64,000 nucleotides of DNA from Toxotes chatareus (lineage: Eukaryota; Chordata; Actinopteri; Toxotidae), in NCBI GenBank assembly GCA_016801885.1, contig JAFBJY010000332.1, forward strand, positions 161,884 to 225,883. Reading direction: 5' to 3'. Shown here one piece after another: positions 22,776 to 34,734 of the stretch; the first letter of the stretch is position 1; the number at the start of each line of letters is the position of its first letter. Under the pieces are notes generated by a model. That model did not search any database. It was not told where the DNA came from and worked only from the letters and a program-made list of their open reading frames with translations. The position numbers and the translations under genes are program-made.

Positions 22776-25530
22776 TTTTATTTGTCCTCCCAACTCTTTT
22801 TTCAACCTTTGCTCTAAAACGCCTGAAATTTTACCTCATCGGTCTGGTAAAAAAATTTGATTTTTTGGTCGTTTAAAAGGGGGGAAAAAAAAACTCTTAG
22901 AATTTCAAACCCCCTCCCATTGGGTTGGTTGTCATATGCATGAAAATTGGTACATTTGTCATCGAGACACCCCAAAATTCTTGACACCATGACCTCAACC
23001 CAACAAAGTCCCCATTGGGGTCGGAAGTTGGGTTTGGGAATTACACCTTTGGGTTTCCCGGACGGTTTGAAAAGGGTTTCACCGATCCACTTCGGTGGAC
23101 CTCACCTCAAGACCTGATGATAAAAAGTTATAAAAGGCTTTTCTCTAATTTAAAAGGGCGTGGCCCTGGGCCCCCAAAGTTGATGGCTTTGGGATTTTCC
23201 ATGACTTTTTGAAGGGCTCCCGCCCAAATACTTTTCAAACTCTTAAAATTTGGGCATGATCGGGCTCTCCCCTGAACCCCCCATATTAAAATCCGCCTTA
23301 CTCGTGGCGTCCCCCGGGTGGAAATGACTTTTTTTACTCTGAGTCTCTCTTAATAGTTGACACCTCCCGTTCTGCTCTCCCCAACTACTTGGGAAACTTT
23401 AAAAAAGCCATGAAGCGGGTGCAATGGCTTTTTTGGGGCCCGGGGAAACGGGCGACCCCTCGCCGTGAAATTCTTTTTGGTTTTGACCTTAACACCCCCT
23501 ATGATCTTAAAATTCCCCCGTTTTTGGGGGCGGCCCCTGAACTCTGAGGGGGTTTTTTTTAAGGGCGGGGAAATTCCCCAGGCCTTAAATTTTTAAAATA
23601 CCCTCTATGGGTTTTTTTGGAGTCGAAGAAAAAATCAAATAAAAATTTCCCTGACACAAAAAGTCTCTTGACACCATGACCTAAACCCCTGCAGGAAGTC
23701 GGCCATGTTTTTTTTTGGGGCCCAAAATTTTCCTCTTTCCACCATTGGTATTTTGGGATGAATTTTTGGGGGGGATTTCCCCGATCAATTTATTCTGGAG
23801 GACCTCACCTCAGACCATGATATCAAAAGTTATAAAAATTTTTCCTTTTAAAAGGCTGGCCCTGTGGCCCTAAGTTGATGGCGTTTGGTAAATTTTGCCT
23901 GACATTTGAATGGCTCCCGCCCCCAATACTTTATCAAACATTTTTAAACTTTATGAAGATCCCCTCTGCCGGGCCCTCCTTTGTCAAACTCCGCCTTACT
24001 CGGGGGCCCCTAGTAACGGAAAAACCCTGTTTGCCGGGGTTGTACGGGGGAAAAGGGGAGAGGACATGGGGGGATCTGGTACTCTTGGCTGCGGCTCGCT
24101 CCGGGGGGGTGCAAAGGGTGGGAGCCCGTCATCGCTTTTGCACTTTTTTTTTTATTTTTTTCCCCCCAAACAACTGCTTTTTCCAACCTTCCATGCTCTA
24201 AAACGCCGAAATTTTGCACACTTCGGGTTTGGTGAAAATTTGATTTTATAGTCTTGTAAAGGGGGGGGGCCAAAAAATCTGGCCCCCTTAAATTTAAACC
24301 CCCCCTCCCATTGGGCTTAGTTTTCATGGTGCATGAAAATTGGTACATTTGATCATCCGAGACCCCCAAAAAAGTCTCTTGACACCATGCCCTCCCCCAA
24401 CGGGAAAGCCCCCAATTGTGGTATTGGCGATTTGGCGAAAACCATTGGTATGGGGGAAAACTCTGCTGGGGCCACGCCCACTTCTTTTGGTGGCCTCACC
24501 TAAAGACCTGATGATAAAAAAGTTATCAAGGTTTTTCTCAAAGTTGGGGGTGGCCTCTGGGCCCTAAAGGGGCTTTGGTAATTTGCATGACATTTAATGG
24601 CTCCCCGTCCACATCTTTATCAAAATCTTAAACTTCAGGGCGTCGGGGGAACCCCCCTTTCAAACTCCCCCCTTACTGTGGCGCCCCCTTGTAACAGGGA
24701 CCTATTTTTCTAGTGTACTGCTATGGTTGCCCCTGGGCGGTTTCTGCTCTACAACCTTCCCAACTTTTTGGGTAAACTACTTTTAAAAAGGCCCGTGAAG
24801 CTGGGTGCAATGGCATCTTGTGGGCTGGATCCCTGGGAATGCGTTTGGTTTGTAATTAACCCCCTCTATGATCTAAAATTCTTACACACCTTTGGGGCTG
24901 GCCCCTAACTCTGGGGGGGTTTTTTAAATTGGGGGGGCAAATGGCTAAACGCCTTAAAATTTTAAAAAATCCCCCCTCCCTTTTTTTTAATGAAAATTAA
25001 AATGCCCTGCCTTTTAAAAATCTCTTGACACCATGACCTCAACCTGGGGGAAGTAATTTTTTTTGGGCCAAATTTGTCTTTCCACCATTGGTTTTGGACG
25101 AATTTTCTGCGGGGTTTCCCCCGATAAACCCATATCTGGTGGACCTCCCTCAAGACCAGATGAAAAAAATTATCAAACTTTCTTAATTGGGGGCCTCTGT
25201 GGCTCGAAATTTGATGGCGTTGGTGTTTCCATGACGAATGGCTCCGTCCACATATTTTATCAAACATCTTCAAACTTCATGGCATGATGAGGCTCTCCCC
25301 TGAACGCTCCTTTTAAAACTCCCCCCTTTTGGCCCCCTGCGGAACGGAAATAACCTTTTTGTACTATGGCGTGTACTGGGGAAAAAGGAGAGGACTGGGG
25401 GGACTCTTTTACTCTTGCTGCGCCGGCTGCGAGGGTCCCAAAAATGGAAACCCGTCTTTTCCCTTGCAGCTTTAATTTTTTTGTTTCGGGGCTGGGTCTT
25501 CGGGAAGCGCCCCGGTTCCCCGTTCATTTA

Positions 25531-26691
25531 AAAATAAATAAAAAGTGGAAAACGAAGTTTCCCCTAATCCATTGTTTCAAAAAGTAACTTTTCTGAATAC
25601 TATCTAAACTGCTCTAATGGAATACAGTTACTCAAAATTTTTGTTTTCCCGAATACATCTTTTACCGTTTTCCCGTTACCCCCCCAACACGCTTGGAACT
25701 GGTTTGGGTTTTTCTCCAAGCAAAAAAAAACTTGGGTCTTTAACCACCTGAAAAGGCGCATCAGAACAATTGGCTAGAGCCAAACGCGGGAACCCAAAGC
25801 CAGTGGTAGCTAAAGCACACAGAAAAAACCAACATAACACAAGCCTTTGATAAAAACCGCTTGAAAAGAAGGGGGGGTGGAAAAGAGGTGCTCTTTTATC
25901 TTTGGATAATTTTACAAGAGAATAGTTTGGTTCAAAAATTCTTCATTTAAAATGAACTAAAAATTAAACAAAAATTTTACCATTAACAAACCGTGAGGGA
26001 TATTTTCCCCATATCCCCCCCTTTTTTTAAAAAACAATCTCTCTGACCCTCTGTTAAAAAGAATTCAACCCTTATTGGTTTGTTTTGTTTTTTCCGTCGT
26101 TTTGTTTTGGACAAATCATTTTAAAATTCTGCCAGCTTCAAAATTTTTCATCTTTCATATTTAAATTGACTCTGATGTTGTCAGTCCATTAGTTTCATTT
26201 GTCCCTTTTTTGGTAAAAGTCAGCCCCTTTTGCAGCTATGGGATGAAGCTAACGCAACAGGTAGCTCAGAGAGAGATCATCTTTAGCAGCTGTCACTGTT
26301 CACTGAGCTCAACTGGAGAAAAATATCCTGGAGTCAGAGAAAATCCTGACAGTAAAAAATGTTTTTCTAATGAGACGGCCTCACTTTGATAACTTAGTGA
26401 GTCAGATCAGAGTTCCTTACTTATTCCAAATGTGGTTTTCCTTATGGCTCTAAATAAAAGTCAAAGACTTGAGCAGGGTTTATTTAAAGGGCGACAGGAG
26501 CAGAGAGTCATGATGGGGTATGGTGTTGGACAGGACAGTTTTCAGCTTCCAGAGGTTGGATGTTGTGGTCCATCAGTCAGTGAAGGTGAGGCTGTGGGAG
26601 TGTGTGAGGGACATGAATTCTTCTGGAGCTTCTGGAGAGGAGAAAGGACCTCTGTTGTAATGACTACAAAAAGAAGGCAGCTGAGACCAGT
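25531..26691. other. Spacer with a possible interspersed repeat remnant
   Basis: At 25,580-25,700 the sequence 'gaatacagttactcaaaat' with 'cgttacccccccaacacg' resembles the ends of common fish DNA-transposon-derived repeats (GTTAC..CCCAACAC), but no second terminus is seen. Homopolymer erosion fades by about 26,150. The remainder has no recognised gene. Confidence 0.35.
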
Positions 26692-27111
26692 CCAGCTGTG
26701 TCCCAATTCAGGGTCTCATCCAAGTCGCAGCTCCCGGGTCTCCCAAGGATGCAGCTTGAGGATCCTCCGAAGGCTCGTTAACGTTATTATGGGACAGTGC
26801 TTGGGCACTTCCTGGTTCGGCATCGTCATAACCCCAAGCGGGCGAGCGGCAGATAAGCAAAACAGACAACAAAGCTGGCGTGCTGCTGCTGCTGTCCATT
26901 GCCCGTTAGTACAGGCATGAAAACATCTTGGGATATGTGAGGCCACGAAGGATGGTAGTGATGCATCCTCCCAATTCAGGAAAAGTGGGACGCTTAGAAG
27001 GCGCATTTTTAAAGGGCCCCGATTTTTGGCGAATTGGACAGCCAGCAAGGGGTTTGGGGTAGCCCCTTTAATCGTGCCGAAGGGTGCAGACCTGAATTGG
27101 GACACAACCGG
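26692..27111. mobile_element. Short non-autonomous DNA transposon (MITE), 420 bp, 21-bp TIRs
   Basis: The left end CCAGCTGTGTCCCAATTCAGG (26,692-26,712) and the reverse complement of 27,091-27,111 (CCGGTTGTGTCCCAATTCAGG) match at 19 of 21 positions. Similarity continues weakly inward (tct/tct-gcacc). There is no transposase frame inside, so it would depend on a partner element. I see no convincing target-site duplication, so the outer limits may be off by a few bases. The 162-aa and 139-aa frames that overlap it are spurious. Confidence 0.75.
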
Positions 27112-27313
27112 TGTTTGGGATTTAGAGCAGTACACATGGATATGATGTGAAAGCTGCTGTTCCCCAACAAATCCACTTATTTAACAATCATCGCTTTGAA
27201 TCTCTGAGAAATGAAACATGGAGTGAATGAAGAGATCTTTGGATGACAGAGTTTGGAAAGTTTTCAAACTCTGTTATGGATGAAAACCACTTTGTGCTCA
27301 GTTCTATATTTAA
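27112..27313. other. Spacer before the tandem duplication
   Basis: Contains a near-palindrome, 'gagtttggaaagttttcaaactc', around 27,249-27,271. Nothing else recognised. Confidence 0.45.
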
Positions 27314-27554
27314 CTGTTTACTCTGCTCTTTTCTGCTGCACATACGCAGACAAAATGTCAGCTGTGTTTGGAGATACAACCACTTTGTTCTTGTGGGAAC
27401 TTTCTTTCGTGTGATTAAAACGGTATATAGAGTGAAACCATCAGGGGTGGAACCGTGTCTGTGCTCTGGTGCTGCACTGTCTGTACATGGTGCTGATACA
27501 TCCAAGCTCCCCTCTGCAACCCCTCATCATTAGAGGGACTGGGGTAGAGAAGAC

Positions 27555-27905
27555 TAAGCGGCCACAAGGTTCTGGGCCTCCATGTACATCCAACTGAGCT
27601 GGTCAGAAAACACTGCTGCCACAGTGAAAAAGGCTCAGAAAAAGGCTATATTTCATCAACTCCCCTCAGGAAGGCTGGAGTGCAGGAGGCACCACCTGCC
27701 ACAAACAGAAGAGAAGATCATCAGAACTGATCTTTAGCCATGGACACCATTACAAAACATGCTGCAGAAAGAAGGCACAAGCACCTTATACAACCACGAG
27801 AACTGCAGAGCAGACAGTATCAAAACTCACAAGTGGAATTCGCCTTCTTTCCTGCCTACAGTCAGGCGGATGGCAAACTTTTTAGGAAAATAATGGACCA
27901 GCCTC
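27555..27905 (+). mobile_element. L2/CR1-like non-LTR retrotransposon RT C-terminal remnant (unit A)
   Basis: The frame near 27,567 reads KVLGLHVH, followed one frame over by LSWSENTAATVKKAQKK. This matches the FLGVHIS..LSWS.NT..VKKAQQRLYFLR segment just after the catalytic palm in L2/CR1/Rex-type reverse transcriptases. A later 'aggaggcaccacctgcc' to 'aaagaaggcacaagcac' stretch would be the distal tail. Heavily deleted and not functional. Confidence 0.55.
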
Positions 27906-28769
27906 ATCCGTCTTCTGTGAGTGTTTCTTTCTCTTTCTTGATTTTCCTTGGAGTTCCTCCTCAAAGTTGCTCCCTTCCTGGTAAATGTTTGCAGTTTGTA
28001 TTGAGCTGAAAATGAAATGATCCTGGTATTTCAAGTCTCACAGAAAGAAAGGAAATGCTATTTCATCTTTCCTCATTTTTCGCCTGTTCAAGGAGAAATT
28101 GCTGATCTGCTGCGGAAATGGTTTCCTCCATCTACAGGTGATATTGGTCTGTGACCAGCAACACGACTCTGCCTAATCATTTCATTTACTTCCACATTTG
28201 AGAATGTAGAGACTCAATGAGCATGCATAGTAGTGAAAAGAGAGAAAGACACAGAGAGAAAAGAAGCTAGAAAGAGAAAAGAGTCAGCCTAAACTTTTGT
28301 CTGCCTGAAGGTAAAAAGCACAAATCTTCCTTCCTCCTTCTCTGATGTATGTTTATAAAGTGTTACAGGACATTTCATTCTGTCTCAGCAATACAAATCA
28401 TTTCTATTTAAATAAGTCTACAGTGTTGTGAAGAAGCAATATCTCAGCCTCAAGACAATTTAAGTCTGTCATCATATCAACCTCATTTATCAATCAATAA
28501 AAGTATTAAAGAAGAAGTGAGTGAAAAGAAATGTAAAAGTTGCTTTGTGGATCCAGGGAGTTGCTTCATGTCCACTTTATCAAGTGATCTGGCTCATTCA
28601 GTCTCGTTGACCTACAGTCATTGCTTTCATGAACAGTAATGAAAATGTAACTGACTTTGTCAGTATTTAGCAGTAGTGGGATGTAGGCAAATACGATTAA
28701 ACAGCTAGCAACAGTTGACTTGCTTATATATTTCCCTCTGGGATTAATAGAGTTATCTATCTATGTCAC

Positions 28770-30190
28770 TAAGGCATAACAGATCAATGAAAGACCTGAA
28801 AAAGCTGGTAAGATTCTCGTTGTAGCCTCTACTGGAAGCAGAGGAGTTTTCGCTCTCCCCAAATCAGCTTTGACTAACCTGCTTCCAGAATTGGCCAGCG
28901 GGTTAGGGGCTGGTCAGGTCTTGTTTCCTGAAGTTTACACAGATGGATACCCTCCAGTTCTTTTAACATGGAAAGAAATGGCCAGAGAAAGATCTTCCAC
29001 TCTTTGCGGTCCAACAATGGCTGCTGCGTTTGGGATTCTGCAGACATGAGGAATTTGATGGTTTATTAAAAGTGAAAATGGACTCAGATGTGCATGGCTT
29101 TTTCTTCCTTCCTCAGGTGGGCGCTGAGGCCAATGCAAAACTAGAGACTCTTTTTATCTTTTGGATGAACTGCACACTGCTTTTATGAGCCCCCAGAGTG
29201 GGCAACCTCCAGGCATAGGCGGCCTTCCTGTGCATTTCCAAGTGTTTTGGGTTTGCTATGGGAGTTTCTCACAGAACAGGTTGAGGGACACCTGCCCTGA
29301 GGCTGCAGGAGGCAGTCATTACTCTGCCTGCTGCCTAAGAAGGCAAGCTTTAGCTGCTTTTTGGGTTGAGTTCAGGTTTTATTGCCATGATCCAAGGTTC
29401 CTTTACGGTGACATTGCAGGTATGAAAATGAATGGGGGCCTTAGTACTCCTTTCTATGTTCAGAGAGGGTCAACCCAGGGATGTCTGTCTGGGATGTTGT
29501 ACAGTCTGGCCATAGAGCCTCTTCTTCACAAACTAAGACATGACCTGGTATGTGTTATTTTCCTGGCTGTGACATCCTGTGTCATTGTCATATGTCTGAT
29601 GACGTAAATGCTGCTCACTGGACCTGCAGACCTGAATTGTGGGCGCGCTCGACACATTCCTTGGAAGACTCATTTGAACTCAATCTAGATCAGACAGCAG
29701 CCAGGGCGCTCTGTATAAACCTCCTGGCAAGAAACATGCAGACTTACATCTGTGTAAGTTCTCATTCATCAGGTCATCGTGTCCCTGAGGTTGATCAGAA
29801 GGCAACTGGACTTCTTATTTGAAGCTTAGATAGTGGGGTGCCTTCAATCAACCCCTTAGGACATGCAGACTTACAGTGGAGAATCCTGCATGGCACTGTG
29901 GCAGTGAACTCTTTTATTTGTCCTTGACTCTGCAGTGGAGGATGTATGTCCCTTCTGTGGTCAGGGGAGAGACAGTGTTCATAATTTCTCTGAATGTATA
30001 CGTTTGACACCTCTATTTTGCTCTGTTGGGAAGCCATCTTTGGTAGGTGTGGTGAACCTTTCACAAAGCATATTTTTATTTGTGGTATAAAGTACAGCCA
30101 CCAGAAGAGAGTAAGTGTCAGTTTTTAAATTTAATATAGGGCAAGCTAAGATGGCAGTGTAAGTGAGAAGGAGGAGGAAGATTGGAAGAC
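28770..30190 (+). mobile_element. L1-like retrotransposon RT and zf-RVT remnant (unit A)
   Basis: Decayed ORF2 of a teleost L1-type LINE. Seen in order are LDELHTAFMSPQSGQPPGIG (RT entry, family SGRAPGIDGLPVEFY) at about 29,158-29,217, then GGLSTPFYVQRGSTQGC with LYSLAIEPLL at about 29,433-29,530. A YADD region follows but is frameshifted (about 29,590). LQWRILHG lies at about 29,872. A CPFC...H-x4-C zinc finger at 29,945-30,000 matches the zf-RVT end of such elements. RT motifs between LPKK and the VQRG block are missing, and several stops interrupt the frame. Plus strand, dead copy. Confidence 0.8.
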
Positions 30191-30775
30191 ATACTGGATG
30201 AATGCTCACAGTCTTTGTAAAGGGTGAAAAAGTCAGACTCATGACAGATTTCAGTTATTAAGCTGTCAATGACATGGACAGTTTCTGAGGTCTGGGTTGT
30301 TGCAGATGGAAGGACATGCTCTACTCAATAAAAGAGAGCACAATTAATTTTTAGAAATGTCCTGATGTGATGATGGTGATGGTGATGATAATTTAATGTG
30401 GTATAAGCGATTTTTTATTTTTGAGTGTGCAGATGAATATTACAACAAGGTATGGTTAAAATCAAAAATCTCTCATCTCACATAAATGAAAAGGCTTGGA
30501 TGGATAAATGAGAGTTCACCAGACCAGGTCTCTTCAAGTTGCTTTTGACAATAAAACACTTACTCATGGTGAGCAAGCTTGAGGCTGCTGGTTGCCTCGT
30601 ACTCTCAAACCCTATAAACAGGCTCTTTAGCACATGCTAAAACACCAGTAACAAATCCAATGTTGAATAGGGACATTAATCATCTGGATTTCTCCACAAA
30701 TCCAAGCACAAGAAGCCATGAAAAATGAGCTTTTTCCACCTAACAAGAAATTTTCTGACTTCTCATCATCTGATA

Positions 30776-33700
30776 AAGTTACTATATCCAAGTACCAACA
30801 GAAGAAGACAGGAACAGAAAGACACTTTTGATCATTTCTACCAACGGTCAGCAGACACTCATGAGAGCACCTTTACACCTCACTCTGATAAAAAGGGGTG
30901 GCCAATTCAACCCTGCAGCTCTGAAGACAAACACTGTAATGACTGCTGCCAAGAAGCAACATGCTTTATGATTCCACATTAACAACTGACAATCATATCA
31001 CTAATAAAACACATTCAATTCAACAGCTAATTAAAAGTAACAACAATAGAACACTGTAAGAATTGAAGGAGAACAGGATTAAAATACAAGAGAGAAATAC
31101 TGAGGCAAGCTGGATGGTGAATTGAGTCATTAATGGATGATATAAGGTAGAATTCATCAATACAGAAAATTAAACATGAGGAAACTAAAATAAAACCAAG
31201 AACTAAAAGATTCTACACTGCAGGTAGTAAATCATTTGCTTGATGATCAAAATTGATTGGCTAAAAAGAAATGTGCCTTTAAAAAGAAGACATATCTCCA
31301 CTATCAACAGGAGAAATAAGAAATAGAAAGAGGGAAAAAGGTGAAGGATTCTTCTCTTTTCTGATTCAGAAGACATTGCTGCTGAAATGCAACAATAAAA
31401 ATGTCCCTTCAATCAGACAGTTCCTTATAAGAAATATCAAATGACATGAAAGATAACAAACTATCTGGATGCTGTCTTGTCTTTAGACTCAGTGAAGATT
31501 AGATCCAAATACTTGTGCAATAATGTGACAACTTTTAAACTTTTAAAATCTGTTTCATACTTGAAAATCGCTCAACAAGACAAACTAAAATATCGAAGAC
31601 GTTCAGCCACATCTCATGTCCCTTTCTACTATTCAGCAACCAATCAGTTCCATTGGATGTTGTCTGATGGAAGATTGTTCCTGGCCTGTAGACTGAGGAG
31701 CAGGCTAGCTGTTGAAAGTCAGGTTATATTAATCCACTATATTCACCCTGATGTAGGAAGTTTGATTTGTGGTGCTTAGATTATATTTTGTTGTTTTCCT
31801 TTGTTAGGTTGAGAGCCATTAAATTAAAGTCATTTGCTGTTTGCTGTCAGAGAGATCTTACTATTCTCTCCTGTGAGCTTGAGACTTGTGTTGTATTGTG
31901 TATGTGTGTGTGTGTATGTGTGAGAACTGAAACACTTAAGACAAAATAATTTAACCTGTAAAACGACTCATCTATTTGTTAAGTATAACTTCAAAGTGAT
32001 GTTTGATTTTCTATTCAAGTTCCTTTGAGCTCATCATTTGTAACTGTGTCCAACAAAGGCATGAGAGTCTGTTCTATGCATAAATTGTTTTTTTCATGTT
32101 GGTCACAGTTTTCCGTGTTTCAGTTTTTGTTGTGTTGGAGAATCTCAGCATGTGCAACTTATCAGCTCTATCATATTCATGTGTTCAGTGTTTATCATAA
32201 TCAGCCTGAGGACGTCAATTGTTTGCTTTATAAACTTGTCCATGTTTTCTAGGTCTGTAATTAGTTTGTAGTTTTGCCAACCTGCCAGTTTTCTCCTCTT
32301 TTTGCAGTTAATTAAAAAGAAAATAAAATTAAAAATAAAATTAAAATCAAATAAATAATAAATAAATAACAAATTTGAGTGAATTTTCACACAAGTTTAA
32401 CAAGTTTTCACTGGCGGCTACAATCCCCTTTAATATAAGACTGAGTGTGTGAGTTGTGAGAGAGCAGGCAGGGCTTTGATATTCAGACAAGCCAGAAGGA
32501 GGAAGATGAGAAACCAAGATCAGACATCAAGTGAAGCAGAATAAACTCAGATGTGAGAGACTTCTTCCAGTGTGGAGATATTGTCACCCATTAACTACAG
32601 CAGAAATCTCTGTCTTCATCATTGTTCAAACATCAGCAGAGTTTCAGATCCGTAATGAAACCTGGACGCAGTGAGCAAAGATGCTGGATGGTAGAGTACA
32701 ATAAAATATGTCTGGATGAGGGTTTGTTGTTTTGCTGTGTCTACACATATGAACATTAATGTGGAGAAGAGAAACAGATTAATGTCACAATCTGAATTTA
32801 GCTTACTTCATTTTCTGCGAAAGCTTCCACATAAAGAAAGCTGTCTATCCAAAGGTCAGACAAACGAAATTATCAAGGATGGAACCAGACTTTCCTCCGG
32901 AAGAACAGAGAACTGTGACACATGATGATTAACAGAGAACATGTCAAATTTGCCAACTGAACAAATGATTTTTAATAAGGATGATAATGTGACTATTTCA
33001 TCATGGCCTTGTAAAACATACAAAATGACACGACACTGGGGGGTTGATGTGAGACAATAACATCGCAGTGGGGATCAGAGAGGACAGTCAACGATTTGAA
33101 TTTGAATTTAATCTCAAATCAACATGAAGCCAGAGAAATGACAAGACAGTGACAAAAGAATAATTTCTATAAAGTGAAAGAGTTTGCACAGGTTTGCAGG
33201 CTGTTGACAGGTTCATCATAGGCTGAGACTTGACAAATATTCAGCTGTTTTCAACCTGAGTAACTTCACTGAGGATATACACAGATCATTCAGTAAAGTC
33301 ATTCATCCATCATTTCTGTCACCACTGCCCAGAAAAGGTGTGGTTATATAGCAATTGTTCAGCTAAATGGCTCCTTACAGTGTTTTCAACTTTAGTAATG
33401 TTTGCCGGTTTACAGCAACAAACCACATGCTTTGAAGTTCAAAATTAAAACCATTAAATCTTCCCTAACACGAGTCTAAAACAAATCCATTTAGCTCATA
33501 AACAGGCAAAAAATCTACACTTAAAAACAAGAAGAAACTAAACTTTTAATACTTCTTATTTTTCCTTTACTGTTTAAAAGGTTAAAAAAAAGAAGAAGAA
33601 GAATGAACTGAATACACCTGCTGCCCATTGAAAAACACTGGAAGAGAATTTGCAGACTGTTGAATACTGATCAGTTTGAGCTTCTGAAGCCAACAAAGTC

Positions 33701-34544
33701 GACAAAGTGATTGTTAGAAAAAAAAAATCAGTGGTTTAAGATATAAATAACAATCTGCTGAACAAACTCTCATCAAAGGTCTCACTGAAATTTTATCTAT
33801 CAAAGTTCAAAATCAATCTCCAGTCACTTTCTAAACAAACTAGAGACCATCTTCCATGGGATCACAGCATGCAGCGCCTGTCGCTGTATTCGAACCCATA
33901 GTACTACGCTCATGACTTCAATATTACAAGTAACCAGGACTTCTGATGCCTTATTGGACCACACTTGTCTTCCAACTCGGCCTTTGTTTGGATCTCAGCT
34001 ACACACCTGCATAACTTGTTTGTGACTGTATCTTGGGCGGTTGTGACACTATTGTGTTGACAAAGTCTGTCCACACACAGACCAGACATGAGTAGATCCT
34101 GCTGCAGTGGGTGTTTTTTTCCAGGACCACTTTTTCCCATGACACACACATACACACAAGACTCACAAGTTGAAAACAATACAACCACACCGATGCTGCT
34201 GAAACAAAAACACTGAAACAGATTGGCAAATTACATTTGCGGCTACTAGCTATGTAAAGTAGATTAAATCAAATTACATCATCTGTCACCAAAGAAGCAT
34301 TTAAACTGCAGAGTGATAAACTGGCTATAAAAAACTAAGTGACTGACTAATAATCCAGAATTACAACATCCTAAAAGAAATATTTCAGTGTGACGAAAAT
34401 GAAAACAAGAGCCATGAACATCGATATCTGCCTTTTTTCCATAGAACTCAGTACTGCAACAGTGTGTCGCGACACACTCTGCTGCACAACACAGTCTAAT
34501 ACTGCTGCACTGCTTTCTCAGCAGACAACAGAGAGACTCTTCCA
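30776..34544. repeat. 3,769-bp block identical to 46,261-50,029 (unit A copy)
   Basis: Every stretch I compared matches at a constant offset of 15,485, and all short ORFs have the same lengths and translations in both copies. Identity begins after an extra A in copy B (aaagtt versus aaaagtt) and ends at 34,545 (A) versus 50,030 (G). Inside are a TG tract (31,901-31,922) and an A/T-rich (aaat)n patch (about 32,316-32,375). I recognise no gene in it; the largest frames are 100 aa or less and have no motif. Confidence 0.9.
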
Positions 34545-34734
34545 ACTGAGAAGGTGACAGAAAGGAGGGAGCATATTAAACCTGCTGAACTGCTTGATGA
34601 AAGAACTGAACTGACCCTCCTCTTTGTGCACTACAATAAAATTACATTCTGTTGGAGGAAAACCTTCACATTCCACACATCAAATGTCTGTTTCATCAAG
34701 AGCACAAACAAGTTACTGTCCACACCTCCAGTCT

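Larger units (their letters stand above)
12481..25530. repeat. Tandem array, about nine copies of a ~1.37-kb dimeric unit
   Basis: The landmark '(c)ctcccaaacaact' recurs near 13,125, 14,489, 15,866, 17,262 (weak), 18,737, 19,965, 21,284, 22,789 and 24,167. Spacing is about 1.23-1.51 kb, mostly 1.36-1.40. Independent landmarks keep the same period: 'tactgctccttaatag' (13,668 to 24,712), 'ggtcctgactctgaggg' (13,870 to 24,897) and 'ggcgtgtactgggg' (about 14,360 to 25,370). Within a unit several motifs occur twice about 0.69 kb apart ('cacctcaagaccatgatga', 'tctccgtccacat', 'ccccctgctggtaac'), so each unit is a head-to-tail dimer of diverged halves. A partial half-unit precedes the first full copy (about 12,481-13,080). 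The bases are heavily eroded into homopolymer runs. All ORFs inside, including one of 175 aa at 15,709-16,236, are artefacts of repeat and homopolymer sequence. Confidence 0.85.

Noticed and set aside
12481..25530. CRISPR-like regularity
   Set aside because: The repeat unit is over 1 kb with no short repeat/unique spacer alternation, and the genome is clearly vertebrate.
26432..26920. 162-aa plus-strand open frame
   Set aside because: Half lies inside the MITE and the other half has no recognisable motif or splice context.
27249..27271. Short palindrome 'gagtttggaaagttttcaaactc'
   Set aside because: Single occurrence with no flanking structure. Chance is a sufficient explanation.
33855..33905. 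Possible tRNA-like B box ('ttcgaaccc' on the plus strand, reverse of GGGTTCGAA)
   Set aside because: The consensus is imperfect, no A box lies at the right spacing, and no cloverleaf can be folded by eye.
30776..34544. Search for a conserved gene inside the identical block
   Set aside because: All frames are 100 aa or shorter and lack motifs, and AT-rich and TG tracts break the rest. Identity alone does not make it coding.
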